7,514 bases of DNA from an uncultured Clostridia bacterium (lineage in GTDB: Bacteria; Bacillota; Clostridia; Christensenellales; UBA1242). The notes beneath the pieces were generated by a model. That model ran no database searches, was not told where the DNA came from, and saw only the letters and a program-made list of their open reading frames with translations. Shown here in pieces: positions 1 through 4,738 of the stretch. A program made the position numbers and the translations under genes. The stretch spans positions 1 to 7,514 of the forward strand of contig CAMYXB010000048.1 of assembly GCA_947303145.1 (NCBI GenBank). Direction: 5' to 3'. The first letter of the stretch is position 1, and every line of letters begins with the position of its first letter.

Positions 1-48
1 GCCAAAAGTTCAAAAATCGCCGATTATGAAATAATAGAAAATGAATGA
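1..48 (+). CDS. C-terminal tail of a gene entering from the left edge (unidentified)
   Basis: The first plus-strand frame is open from the window edge and ends at a TGA at 46-48. It reads AKSSKIADYEIIENE, a hydrophilic, acidic tail that looks like a genuine protein C terminus. The gene would converge on the minus-strand HTH gene, and the terminator hairpin starting at base 43 overlaps its stop codon. Fifteen codons are too few to assign a family. A second frame is also open over a similar length, so chance is not excluded. Confidence 0.4.
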   Translation, partial: AKSSKIADYEIIENE

Positions 49-65
49 AAAACAATCTTTCATTC
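36..65 (-). terminator. Rho-independent terminator of the ATPase-HTH operon
   Basis: On the minus strand, GAATGAAA and TTTCATTC (forward 58-65 and 43-50) form a perfect 8-bp stem with a 7-nt loop. A T-rich stretch (ATTTTCT, forward 42-36) follows. It lies about 30 bp beyond the HTH gene stop, where an operon terminator is expected. In the plus direction the stem is followed by CCTTTATAT, a poorer U-tract, so activity for the converging gene is less certain. Confidence 0.6.
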
Positions 66-95
66 CCTTTATATCTTGCACATATTACAGATAGT

Positions 96-542
96 CTAAT
101 TGCCTGAAGCGGAGTCAATGCCCTCTTTATCTGGCTGAGACCTCTTAATCCTTCTTACCTCTTCATAATCTTTGATGATGCTGTCTATTAGAATGAGATT
201 CTTGAATAGTAATGCATGCTCGAAAAGGCGAAGATTGAGCCCTGTATATCTGGCTATTTTATCTAATCTGTAGTTGAGGGTATTCCTATGCATGAACGCT
301 TTGTCACTTGTGATGCTGATATTGAGATTGTTGTCAAAAAATGCATAAATGGTGTTCATAAGGGGTTTCTCATGCAATATTAACTGGATATTGGCACTAT
401 CTATCACTTTCTTGAATCTAGACATATTGTTTTTTGAGAAATTTTTGATGATATTCTCTGTGCTAAAAAGTCTGGCTATTCGCTCACATAGTGGCTCCTG
501 ACTAGACGAAAGGTCGCTGACTTCTATTTTCTTCCTACTCAT
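96..542 (-). CDS. Small PucR/CdaR-type helix-turn-helix regulator
   Basis: This 148-aa protein carries a C-terminal PucR/CdaR-type HTH at about residues 60-118. The segment around MHRNTLNYRLDKI (84-96), followed by TGLNL, matches the hallmark of that family, in which a helix-promoting segment precedes H-R-N-T-L-x-Y-R-L. It should bind DNA. Family members are usually much longer and have an N-terminal sensor region; here the first 60 residues are short, polar and unrecognised, so any signal probably comes from a partner. The ATG at 542 lies 4 bp beyond the stop of the upstream ATPase gene, and its Shine-Dalgarno is inside that gene, which indicates translational coupling. The last 20 residues are charged and look disordered. 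The HTH assignment is confident; the target and signal are unknown. The palindromes in the divergent region upstream of the operon are candidate sites (inference). Confidence 0.8.
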   Translation of the reverse strand: MSRKKIEVSDLSSSQEPLCERIARLFSTENIIKNFSKNNMSRFKKVIDSANIQLILHEKPLMNTIYAFFDNNLNISITSDKAFMHRNTLNYRLDKIARYTGLNLRLFEHALLFKNLILIDSIIKDYEEVRRIKRSQPDKEGIDSASGN

Positions 543-546
543 ATCA

Positions 547-1203
547 TCACTCCTCTTCCTCTAACGAATCCACTATTGCACCATATTTGAGATAAATATT
601 CCTACACTCCATCTTCTCCGCTACTTCTAAACTTGATGTAGAGATGAGTATGGTCGATGAGGAAAAATATTTCTTTATAATCTTGATAATCTCCCTGCAC
701 TCAGCAGTGGACAAATCCTCGAAAATGTTGTCCACGAGCAAAATATCAATCTTCCTTAGAGACAATCTCGCAAAAGACACGAGGTATTTCTGGAAAGGAG
801 TCAACTTGTATATCTTCTCTTGAGCGATATTTTCTATATTAAAATCACTTAGAGCCTTATTAATCTTCTCCTCCACTGCTTCGTGCTTTATGTGTCTAAT
901 GTCTAGGACATATTTGAGATTATCATATACACTCTTTTTGACGAAAAAAATGGATTTGTGTGGAACATAGCCCATAGAAACATCTGTTGAATAGTCCACT
1001 TTATCCACAGGAGTGTCTGAGATGTAAATCTCACCACTATCTGCTTTTTCAAGCCCAGCAATAAGCCTTATTACACAAGTCTTGCCACTATCCTTGGGCC
1101 CAACAAAAGCCACTCTCTCCCCTTCTTTTATGGTGAAAGATACATCACTTAGGGCGAAATATTCCTTGGTGTATTTCAAAAAGACATTGTTAAAAGAAAT
1201 CAT
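547..1203 (-). CDS. Degenerate ABC-type ATPase (probable regulatory ATPase)
   Basis: The 218-aa protein has the full length and order of an ABC ATP-binding subunit resembling the MalK/PotA type. Walker A is intact (GPKDSGKT, residues 35-42), and an aromatic A-loop residue is present near 11-15. The hydrolysis machinery is altered at every other key site. The Q-loop Gln is His82, the LSGGQ signature is LTPFQ (134-138), and Walker B reads DILLVDN, with Asn159 where the catalytic Glu should be. The D-loop Asp is Ser165 and the switch His is Ser190. From family knowledge this predicts nucleotide binding with little or no hydrolysis. No permease or binding protein is adjacent; the partner is the HTH gene 4 bp downstream. 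I infer a nucleotide-responsive regulator, although an ATPase serving a distant permease is possible. The start fits the family (MISFNNVFLKY), but there is no Shine-Dalgarno and a stop codon lies just upstream in frame. Confidence 0.85.
   Translation of the reverse strand: MISFNNVFLKYTKEYFALSDVSFTIKEGERVAFVGPKDSGKTCVIRLIAGLEKADSGEIYISDTPVDKVDYSTDVSMGYVPHKSIFFVKKSVYDNLKYVLDIRHIKHEAVEEKINKALSDFNIENIAQEKIYKLTPFQKYLVSFARLSLRKIDILLVDNIFEDLSTAECREIIKIIKKYFSSSTILISTSSLEVAEKMECRNIYLKYGAIVDSLEEEE
550..554 (-). promoter_or_regulatory. Shine-Dalgarno of the HTH gene inside the ATPase gene end
   Basis: Read on the minus strand, AGGAG lies in the run of Glu codons ending the ATPase gene, 7 nt before the HTH start at 542. 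The ATPase stop codon lies between the site and the start. This fixes the HTH start and implies coupled translation. It contrasts with the ATPase gene itself, which has no such site. Confidence 0.75.
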
Positions 1204-1220
1204 GATAAAAATATTTTATC
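1204..1220. repeat. Perfect palindrome abutting the ATPase start codon
   Basis: GATAAAA-ATA-TTTTATC is a perfect inverted repeat (7-bp arms, 3-nt centre) that touches the ATG at 1203. It occupies the position where a Shine-Dalgarno would be. It could be an operator, perhaps for autoregulation by the operon's own HTH protein, or a weak mRNA hairpin affecting initiation. The surrounding DNA is very A/T-rich, so part of the symmetry could arise by chance. Confidence 0.5.
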
Positions 1221-1313
1221 AAAAAAAATAAAAAAAGCAAACAAAAATGCAAATTTTTTTTTACTTTTTTTTGTGCAAAATGGAAATATATTTCTTTCAA
1301 AAATAGATAAATA

Positions 1314-1319
1314 ATTATA
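1314..1319 (-). promoter_or_regulatory. Candidate -10 of the ATPase-HTH operon
   Basis: A perfect TATAAT lies on the minus strand here. No good -35 is visible (CTATTT at a 17-bp spacing), and TG lies one base too far for an extended -10. Transcription would start near 1307, giving a leader of about 100 nt that is almost all A and U and has no Shine-Dalgarno. It is back-to-back with the oxoamine synthase promoter, so the two probably compete or share regulation. Confidence 0.35.
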
Positions 1320-1354
1320 ATCAAAAAAATTAAAAAAAATAGATGTATTTTTGC

Positions 1355-1365
1355 TCACAGTGTGA
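1355..1365. promoter_or_regulatory. Palindromic candidate operator at the synthase promoter
   Basis: TCACA-G-TGTGA is a perfect 11-bp inverted repeat whose right arm forms the TGnT part of the extended -10 of the synthase promoter. A protein bound here would block that promoter. The half-sites resemble CRP half-sites, but the order and spacing are wrong for CRP. The ligand protein is unknown; the neighbouring HTH protein is a candidate by proximity only. Confidence 0.4.
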
Positions 1366-1371
1366 TATAAT
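1363..1371 (+). promoter_or_regulatory. Extended -10 promoter of the oxoamine synthase gene
   Basis: TGATATAAT is a perfect extended -10 element (TGnTATAAT). The -35 region (ATGTAT at 17-bp spacing) is poor, as is common when the TG extension is present. Transcription would start near 1378, leaving a leader of about 27 nt that contains AGGAG at 1395-1399. Confidence 0.65.
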
Positions 1372-1404
1372 GATGATTAGTATTGAAAAAAATTAGGAGC
1401 AAAA

Positions 1405-2595
1405 ATGGATTTATTCGACAAATGCAAAGATTTTAAGACTGTAGACATTTTAATAGAAAAGGGGATATACCCTTATTTTCATGCACTGGAGACCAAGCAA
1501 GGGCCAGAGGTCGTCATGGAAGGCATAAATGAGATTATGCTGGGTTCCAACAACTACCTCGGTCTCACTTCTCACCCTGAAGTGATTGAGGCAGGACGTG
1601 AGGCTTTGATGGAATATGGCTCGGGTTGCTCGGGCTCAAGATTTCTTAATGGGACTACCAAACTTCACCTCGCACTAGAGAAGGAACTGGCAGAGTTTTT
1701 ACACAAAGAGGACTGCGTGACATATTCCACAGGTTTTCAGACAAATCTTGGTGTGATAAGTGCTATCGTAGGAAGGAATGACTATATAATAGGAGACAAG
1801 GAAAACCATGCCAGCATTTATGATGGCTGTAAACTGAGTTATACAAAGGGACTTCTCCGCTACAAACATAGCGACATGGAGGACCTCGAGAGGCAACTAT
1901 CTTCCCTACCACTTGACAGTGGAAAACTCATTGTCACAGACGGAGTATTCAGCATGGGAGGAGATATATGCAAACTCCCTGACATAGTGCGTCTTGCCAA
2001 GAAATACAATGCAAGAGTTATGGTGGACGATGCACATGGATTTGGCGTGATAGGCGAAGGTGGAAGAGGCACTGCATCATACTTTGGGCTTGAGGACGAA
2101 GTGGATATAATAATGGGCACATTCTCCAAGAGTCTTGCATCTATTGGTGGATATGTAGTAGCGTCAAAAGAGGTGTGTAATTATCTAAAACACAACTCAA
2201 GACCATACATATTCTGCGCATCAATAACTCCAGCCAGCGTGCAGACTGCAAGAAAGGCACTAGAGATAATAAAGCGTGAGCCAGAAAGACCAAAAAGACT
2301 GATGGCTCTTGCAGACTATGCGAGGAAGAAATTTAGGGAGAAAGGCATAGATATAAGAGACAGCGAGGCACCCATTATCCCCATCAATACATACGACAAT
2401 GAGACGACATTCATCGCTTGCAAGAAATTATTTGAAAATGGCGTGTATGTCAATCCTGTTGTCTCCCCTGCCGTTCCTGTGGGTGAAAGCATAATAAGAA
2501 CCAGTTATATGGCGACACTCACAGAGGAGCAAATAGACAGAGCCTCCGACATTATAGCCAAAGTCATGGGCGAACTAAACTTATTAAAGAAATAA
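1405..2595 (+). CDS. Alpha-oxoamine synthase, serine-palmitoyltransferase-like (PLP enzyme)
   Basis: This 396-aa protein is a complete PLP-dependent alpha-oxoamine synthase, the family that condenses an amino acid with an acyl thioester and releases CO2 (BioF, glycine C-acetyltransferase, 5-aminolevulinate synthase, serine palmitoyltransferase). Visible residues are Lys242 in MGTFSKSLASIGGY (Schiff base), His135 in ENHASIYDG (stacks on the PLP ring), Asp208 and His211 in VMVDDAHGFG, and Arg365 in IIRTSYMA (carboxylate binding). The TFSKS form of the lysine motif and the N-terminal YPYF...KQGPEVVM block are typical of bacterial serine palmitoyltransferases such as those of Bacteroides; BioF and KBL usually have TLGKA or TLSKA. 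The likely reaction is therefore serine plus a long-chain acyl thioester giving 3-ketosphinganine, but substrate cannot be fixed by reading. No biotin, threonine-degradation or sphingolipid genes flank it. AGGAG at 1395-1399, 5 nt before the ATG, supports the start. It is monocistronic by its terminator. Confidence 0.9.
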   Translation: MDLFDKCKDFKTVDILIEKGIYPYFHALETKQGPEVVMEGINEIMLGSNNYLGLTSHPEVIEAGREALMEYGSGCSGSRFLNGTTKLHLALEKELAEFLHKEDCVTYSTGFQTNLGVISAIVGRNDYIIGDKENHASIYDGCKLSYTKGLLRYKHSDMEDLERQLSSLPLDSGKLIVTDGVFSMGGDICKLPDIVRLAKKYNARVMVDDAHGFGVIGEGGRGTASYFGLEDEVDIIMGTFSKSLASIGGYVVASKEVCNYLKHNSRPYIFCASITPASVQTARKALEIIKREPERPKRLMALADYARKKFREKGIDIRDSEAPIIPINTYDNETTFIACKKLFENGVYVNPVVSPAVPVGESIIRTSYMATLTEEQIDRASDIIAKVMGELNLLKK

Positions 2596-2599
2596 TATA

Positions 2600-2635
2600 A
2601 AAAAAGTTAGTGTAAATAATAATACTAACTTTTTT
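2600..2635 (+). terminator. Rho-independent terminator after the oxoamine synthase gene
   Basis: AAAAAAGTTAGT (2600-2611) and ACTAACTTTTTT (2624-2635) form a perfect 12-bp stem with a 12-nt loop. The T-run is partly inside the right arm. It starts 5 nt after the synthase stop. A-tract and T-tract are symmetric, so it could act in both directions. The stem core is nearly identical to the hairpin at 3325-3353. Confidence 0.8.
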
Positions 2636-2662
2636 ATAAAAAAAAGCATGTTAAAATAATAT

Positions 2663-2692
2663 TTGACAAAAACAAATCATGGAGTATATAAT
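2663..2692 (+). promoter_or_regulatory. Consensus sigma-A promoter of the lipoprotein gene
   Basis: TTGACA (2663-2668) and TATAAT (2687-2692) are both perfect consensus hexamers, separated by 18 bp. Transcription would start near 2699, about 25 nt before the ATG. Perfect hexamers suggest strong, largely constitutive expression. Confidence 0.8.
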
Positions 2693-2723
2693 CTAAAATA
2701 GTGACAAATAGAAGGAGGAAAAC

Positions 2724-3155
2724 ATGAAAAAAATAATAAATATGTTGCTTGCATGCTCTATGGCTATTATCATTGGACTAGGTGTAATGGGCTGTTCTGC
2801 CTCTTACTCTGCTAGTGCAATAAAAAGCAATTTAGTCAATGCTGGTTATACTGTAAGCGAAGAATTTGATGTCAACTTTGAAGACGAGACAAAGGCTAGC
2901 GAGCTTGCCGGCATTCAAAGAATATTTGCAGTAGCCAAAGGTAGTGGTGACAACAAAGAATTTGCTATAATATTGGTATTTGACTCTATAAAAAGTGTTG
3001 AAAATGGCATAAGCAGTTCAAAACTAATTGAACTAAGCACAGGTGCTAGAAATCAATGCGGAGACAACAAATCAGATTCCGTAGTAATGGGCACATACAA
3101 CAATGTAGCATTCGCTGGTGTAAGTGCATTAAGAGACATAGCTGGACTTAAATAA
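2724..3155 (+). CDS. Small predicted lipoprotein of unknown function
   Basis: The 143-aa product starts with a lipoprotein signal peptide: MKK, a hydrophobic stretch (residues 6-20) and a lipobox ending VMGC with Cys24 as the lipidation site. Met at -2 is slightly unusual. After processing, about 120 residues should be anchored on the outer face of the membrane. The mature part begins with a short Ser/Ala linker, then SAIKSNLVNAGYTVSEEF, a pattern seen in small clostridial surface lipoproteins (a helix, then a strand). Alternating hydrophobic strands follow (RIFAVAKG, EFAIILVFDSI), and it ends with a helix-like SALRDIAGLK. I do not recognise a catalytic motif. It has one extra Cys (61st codon after the signal region is not it; it lies in NQCGDNK, near residue 112). 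AAGGAGG at 2712-2718, 5 nt before the ATG, fixes the start. Its consensus promoter makes it an independent unit. A remnant open frame follows directly. Confidence 0.8.
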   Translation: MKKIINMLLACSMAIIIGLGVMGCSASYSASAIKSNLVNAGYTVSEEFDVNFEDETKASELAGIQRIFAVAKGSGDNKEFAIILVFDSIKSVENGISSSKLIELSTGARNQCGDNKSDSVVMGTYNNVAFAGVSALRDIAGLK

Positions 3156-3319
3156 AAAATATAGATAATAATCTCTCAAAATTTTGGAAGTGCAAGAAGA
3201 AGCACAGAAAAAAATTGATAAAAATTAAAGGAAAGTATAAAGATATAGATTTCTATAATGAGTTATTGAACTATATAGAACAAATAGACAAACAAGACAA
3301 TAATGAAATAAACTTATAA
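3152..3319 (+). pseudogene. Start-less 55-codon open frame, probable gene remnant
   Basis: From 3152, one base back from the lipoprotein stop codon, a plus-strand frame stays open for 55 codons to a TAA at 3317-3319. The latter part reads KYKDIDFYNELLNYIEQIDK, an amphipathic, protein-like helix. There is no ATG or GTG in frame. TTG codons at 3215 and 3266 lack Shine-Dalgarno sites. In DNA this A/T-rich a stop-free run of this length is unusual. A terminator follows the stop at nearly the same distance as behind the synthase gene. I read it as the 3' end of a decayed gene; an unusual start or chance remain possible. No family recognised. Confidence 0.3.
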
Positions 3320-3324
3320 AATAT

Positions 3325-3353
3325 AAAAAGTTAGCATAGACTGCTAACTTTTT
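3325..3353. terminator. Bidirectional Rho-independent terminator
   Basis: AAAAAGTTAGCA (3325-3336) and TGCTAACTTTTT (3342-3353) form a perfect 12-bp stem with a 5-nt loop, followed by another T. The A-tract on one side and T-tract on the other make it work for the plus-strand lipoprotein transcript and for the minus-strand hpf transcript, which ends 35 bp away. It is the boundary between the convergent blocks. Confidence 0.8.
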
Positions 3354-3388
3354 TGTATTATTTGTTGATTATTCCATGGCAGAATGGC

Positions 3389-3919
3389 TTAATAATTGCA
3401 CTCGATGAGGCCTAGGTTGCCGTCATTTCTGCGATAGAGGACATTGACTTTGGCAGTCTCTCTATTGAGGAAGATGTAGAAATTATTGTCCACGTTGTCT
3501 AGGAACATCTCAGCATCTTCTACGGATATAGGCTCGAGGTCAAAGGTCTTCTTCCTCACGACTTCTGGCTTGCTAAAGACGGGCATTTCATCGAAGAATA
3601 GGAAGTTCTGGCTGGAGAGGGAGTCTTTTTTAAGTCTAGTGAAAAATTTGTCTCCATATTTTATTATCTGTCTCTCCACTTTAGGAAGAGCGAGGTCTAT
3701 ATTATCATACATATTATCACCCGCTACCTCTGACCTATAAAAAAGCCCTTTGGACCTGATTGACAACTCGAGTTTGGCAGTATTGCCTTCCAGCTTGCAG
3801 TTAATCTTAGCCTCGGCATCGTCATTGAAATACTTGTCGAGTTTGCCCACTTTCTTCTCGATGATGTCTTTTAGTTTGTCCGAGATAGTGTAGTTCTTTG
3901 AATTAAATTCTATTTTCAT
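3389..3919 (-). CDS. hpf: Long-form ribosome hibernation promoting factor
   Basis: The 176-aa product is a long HPF, the cytoplasmic factor that binds the 30S decoding region and pairs 70S ribosomes into inactive 100S dimers during stress or stationary phase. Residues 1-95 are the ribosome-binding S30AE domain (MKIEFNSKNYTISDKLKDII, then KVGKLDKYF). After a linker, residues 119-174 are the C-terminal dimerisation domain: VVRKKTFDLEPISVEDAEM, then FYIFLNRETAKVNVLYRR and DGNLGLIE. Length and domain order match the long form of Bacillota. AAAGGAGG at 3928-3935, 8 nt before the ATG, supports the start. The gene has its own promoter and sits downstream of the clpC block rather than next to secA, where it often lies in Bacillota. 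The location near ctsR-clpC fits a shared stress role, but cotranscription is doubtful because a hairpin lies between. Confidence 0.93.
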   Translation of the reverse strand: MKIEFNSKNYTISDKLKDIIEKKVGKLDKYFNDDAEAKINCKLEGNTAKLELSIRSKGLFYRSEVAGDNMYDNIDLALPKVERQIIKYGDKFFTRLKKDSLSSQNFLFFDEMPVFSKPEVVRKKTFDLEPISVEDAEMFLDNVDNNFYIFLNRETAKVNVLYRRNDGNLGLIECNY

Positions 3920-3946
3920 AAATTAGTCCTCCTTTAGACTAAATAT

Positions 3947-3975
3947 ATTTTAACAATTTTCCCAGCAAAAGACAA
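3947..3975 (-). promoter_or_regulatory. Promoter of hpf
   Basis: On the minus strand TTGTCT (forward 3970-3975) and TAAAAT (forward 3947-3952) are separated by exactly 17 bp. Each hexamer is one or two bases from the sigma-A consensus. Transcription would start near 3940, just before the strong Shine-Dalgarno. I see no sigma-B or sigma-H type element here. Confidence 0.55.
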
Positions 3976-4041
3976 ATGATTTCACTAAATTTTGGCATAA
4001 AAAAAACAAAGATAAATGACTATTTCTAAAAGTATCTAACT

Positions 4042-4073
4042 AAATATATCCCACGTGATTGTGAGATATATTT
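4042..4073 (-). terminator. Hairpin between the LRR gene and hpf, likely terminator
   Basis: Two 13-nt arms (4042-4054 and 4061-4073) pair around a 6-nt loop. On the minus strand the single imperfect position is a G-U wobble, so the RNA stem is continuous for LRR-gene transcripts; on the plus strand it is a C-A mismatch. It starts 17 bp beyond the LRR stop. The outer arm ends in AUAUAUUU, but no long U-run follows, so it may only partly terminate. One arm and the loop belong to the inverted repeat described at 4051-4074. Confidence 0.45.
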
Positions 4074-4074
4074 T
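4051..4074 (+). repeat. Left copy of an imperfect inverted repeat flanking the LRR gene
   Basis: Read on the plus strand, this begins CCACGTGATTGTGA and continues GATATATTTT. Every base of the 21-nt right copy (4700-4720, minus strand) is present here in order, with insertions of 1 and 2 bases. It lacks the -35 found next to the right copy, so it is not an obvious promoter itself. Confidence 0.5.
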
Positions 4075-4090
4075 TCTGTAGCAAATTGTT

Positions 4091-4678
4091 TTAATAATCT
4101 ATTGTTTCTTCCTTTTGAACATTATTTTTTTTAAGATAATCCTCGATAGAAAAGGAGTTAAAGGTAGATCCGCCAGTCTTGGTTCTATAATAAGAGAAAG
4201 AGTTAAGTCTGTCTATGCCATAAAACAAGCAAAAATCGGGGACATAGCGATTTTTTATAGTTTCAGGTGTAGCAAGGACTATTTCAGGGAAAGTAAAAGC
4301 CTCATTTTCCATCAAATAAGCAGAAGCCTTAAATGGCATAACAAAATGAACGTTTGTTCCCTTATCAAAAGCATCTAGGTCTATAATGGCGTTAGCGTTG
4401 TCTGACGGGACAATGACGGTCAAATCCTTTATCCCACTAAAACAACCCCTTTTCATCACGACACAACTTTTTATTCCATAATAACTCTCACGGGCATCTT
4501 GTCCCCTAAGTTCTGGAATGACCACAGTCTGCATTTTAGTATCTTTCTGCTTAAAATTTACGAATTTTTTTAGATTATTGGTCAGTTCACCAAGGATAAA
4601 ACCATATTCCAGATTTCCCTCTTTGTCATAATGGACAAGCATATTGTTATTGTTTTGGTTTTTAATATAAAAATCCAT
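4091..4678 (-). CDS. Small BspA-like leucine-rich-repeat protein, cytoplasmic
   Basis: From the ATG at 4678 the product is 195 aa. Residues 69-116 match the rhythm of BspA-type leucine-rich repeats (pattern AF-x-G-x-x-L-x-x-V-x-x-P): CFSGIKDLTVIVP (79-91), then a spacer, then DAFDKGTNVHFVMP (102-115), with a looser copy ending NEAF (125-128). The rest is unrecognised. There is no signal peptide or membrane segment, so it is probably cytoplasmic and may bind protein; the role is unknown. An in-frame ATG at 4711 would add 11 residues but lies upstream of the promoter's -10, while AAGGAA at 4686-4691 sits 7 nt before 4678, so I chose the latter. The gene lies 60 bp after clpC in the same direction, with its own consensus promoter and no clear terminator between, so read-through from clpC is possible. 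Inverted repeats bracket it. Confidence 0.75.
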   Translation of the reverse strand: MDFYIKNQNNNNMLVHYDKEGNLEYGFILGELTNNLKKFVNFKQKDTKMQTVVIPELRGQDARESYYGIKSCVVMKRGCFSGIKDLTVIVPSDNANAIIDLDAFDKGTNVHFVMPFKASAYLMENEAFTFPEIVLATPETIKNRYVPDFCLFYGIDRLNSFSYYRTKTGGSTFNSFSIEDYLKKNNVQKEETIDY

Positions 4679-4699
4679 AATAGAATTCCTTTTTCTGTG

Positions 4700-4720
4700 A
4701 AAATATATCACAATCAGTGG
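4700..4720 (-). repeat. Right copy of the inverted repeat flanking the LRR gene
   Basis: On the minus strand this reads CCACTGATTGTGATATATTT plus T, all 21 bases matching the left copy at 4051-4074 in opposite orientation with two small gaps. It contains the spacer end and -10 of the LRR promoter. Confidence 0.5.
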
Positions 4721-4730
4721 AAAATGTCAA
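4702..4730 (-). promoter_or_regulatory. Consensus promoter of the LRR gene
   Basis: On the minus strand a perfect TTGACA (forward 4725-4730) is followed after exactly 17 bp by TATATT (forward 4702-4707), preceded by TGA, an extended -10. The start point would be near 4695, giving a leader of about 17 nt with AAGGAA in it. It begins within 10 bp of the clpC stop, so the LRR gene can be expressed independently of clpC. Confidence 0.75.
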
Positions 4731-4738
4731 CATAGTGA

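Noticed and set aside
15..25. Short palindrome AATCG-C-CGATT near the left edge
   Set aside because: It lies inside the probable coding tail at 1-48 and is short; no sign of function.
1355..1365. CRP binding site
   Set aside because: CRP sites have TGTGA-N6-TCACA; here the halves are in reverse order with a 1-nt centre, and CRP-type control of this form is not expected in this lineage.
1699..2129. Minus-strand open frames inside the oxoamine synthase gene
   Set aside because: The sense strand encodes an intact enzyme with all catalytic residues; the antisense translations show no domain.
3147..3319. Programmed -1 frameshift joining the lipoprotein to the following open frame
   Set aside because: The shift would have to occur at CTT-AAA, where slipped pairing is poor, and no downstream stimulatory structure is visible. 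A remnant is simpler.
3538..3544. GGTCAAA heptad resembling a CtsR half-site
   Set aside because: It is a single heptad inside the hpf coding region, without a second heptad at 3-nt spacing.
3941..4000. An 18-codon minus-strand reading frame upstream of hpf
   Set aside because: It has no Shine-Dalgarno and runs through the hpf promoter, so it is not expected to be transcribed from it.
4679..4711. An earlier ATG at 4711 for the LRR protein (11 extra residues)
   Set aside because: It lies upstream of the -10 at 4702-4707 and has no Shine-Dalgarno, whereas the ATG at 4678 has AAGGAA at the right distance.
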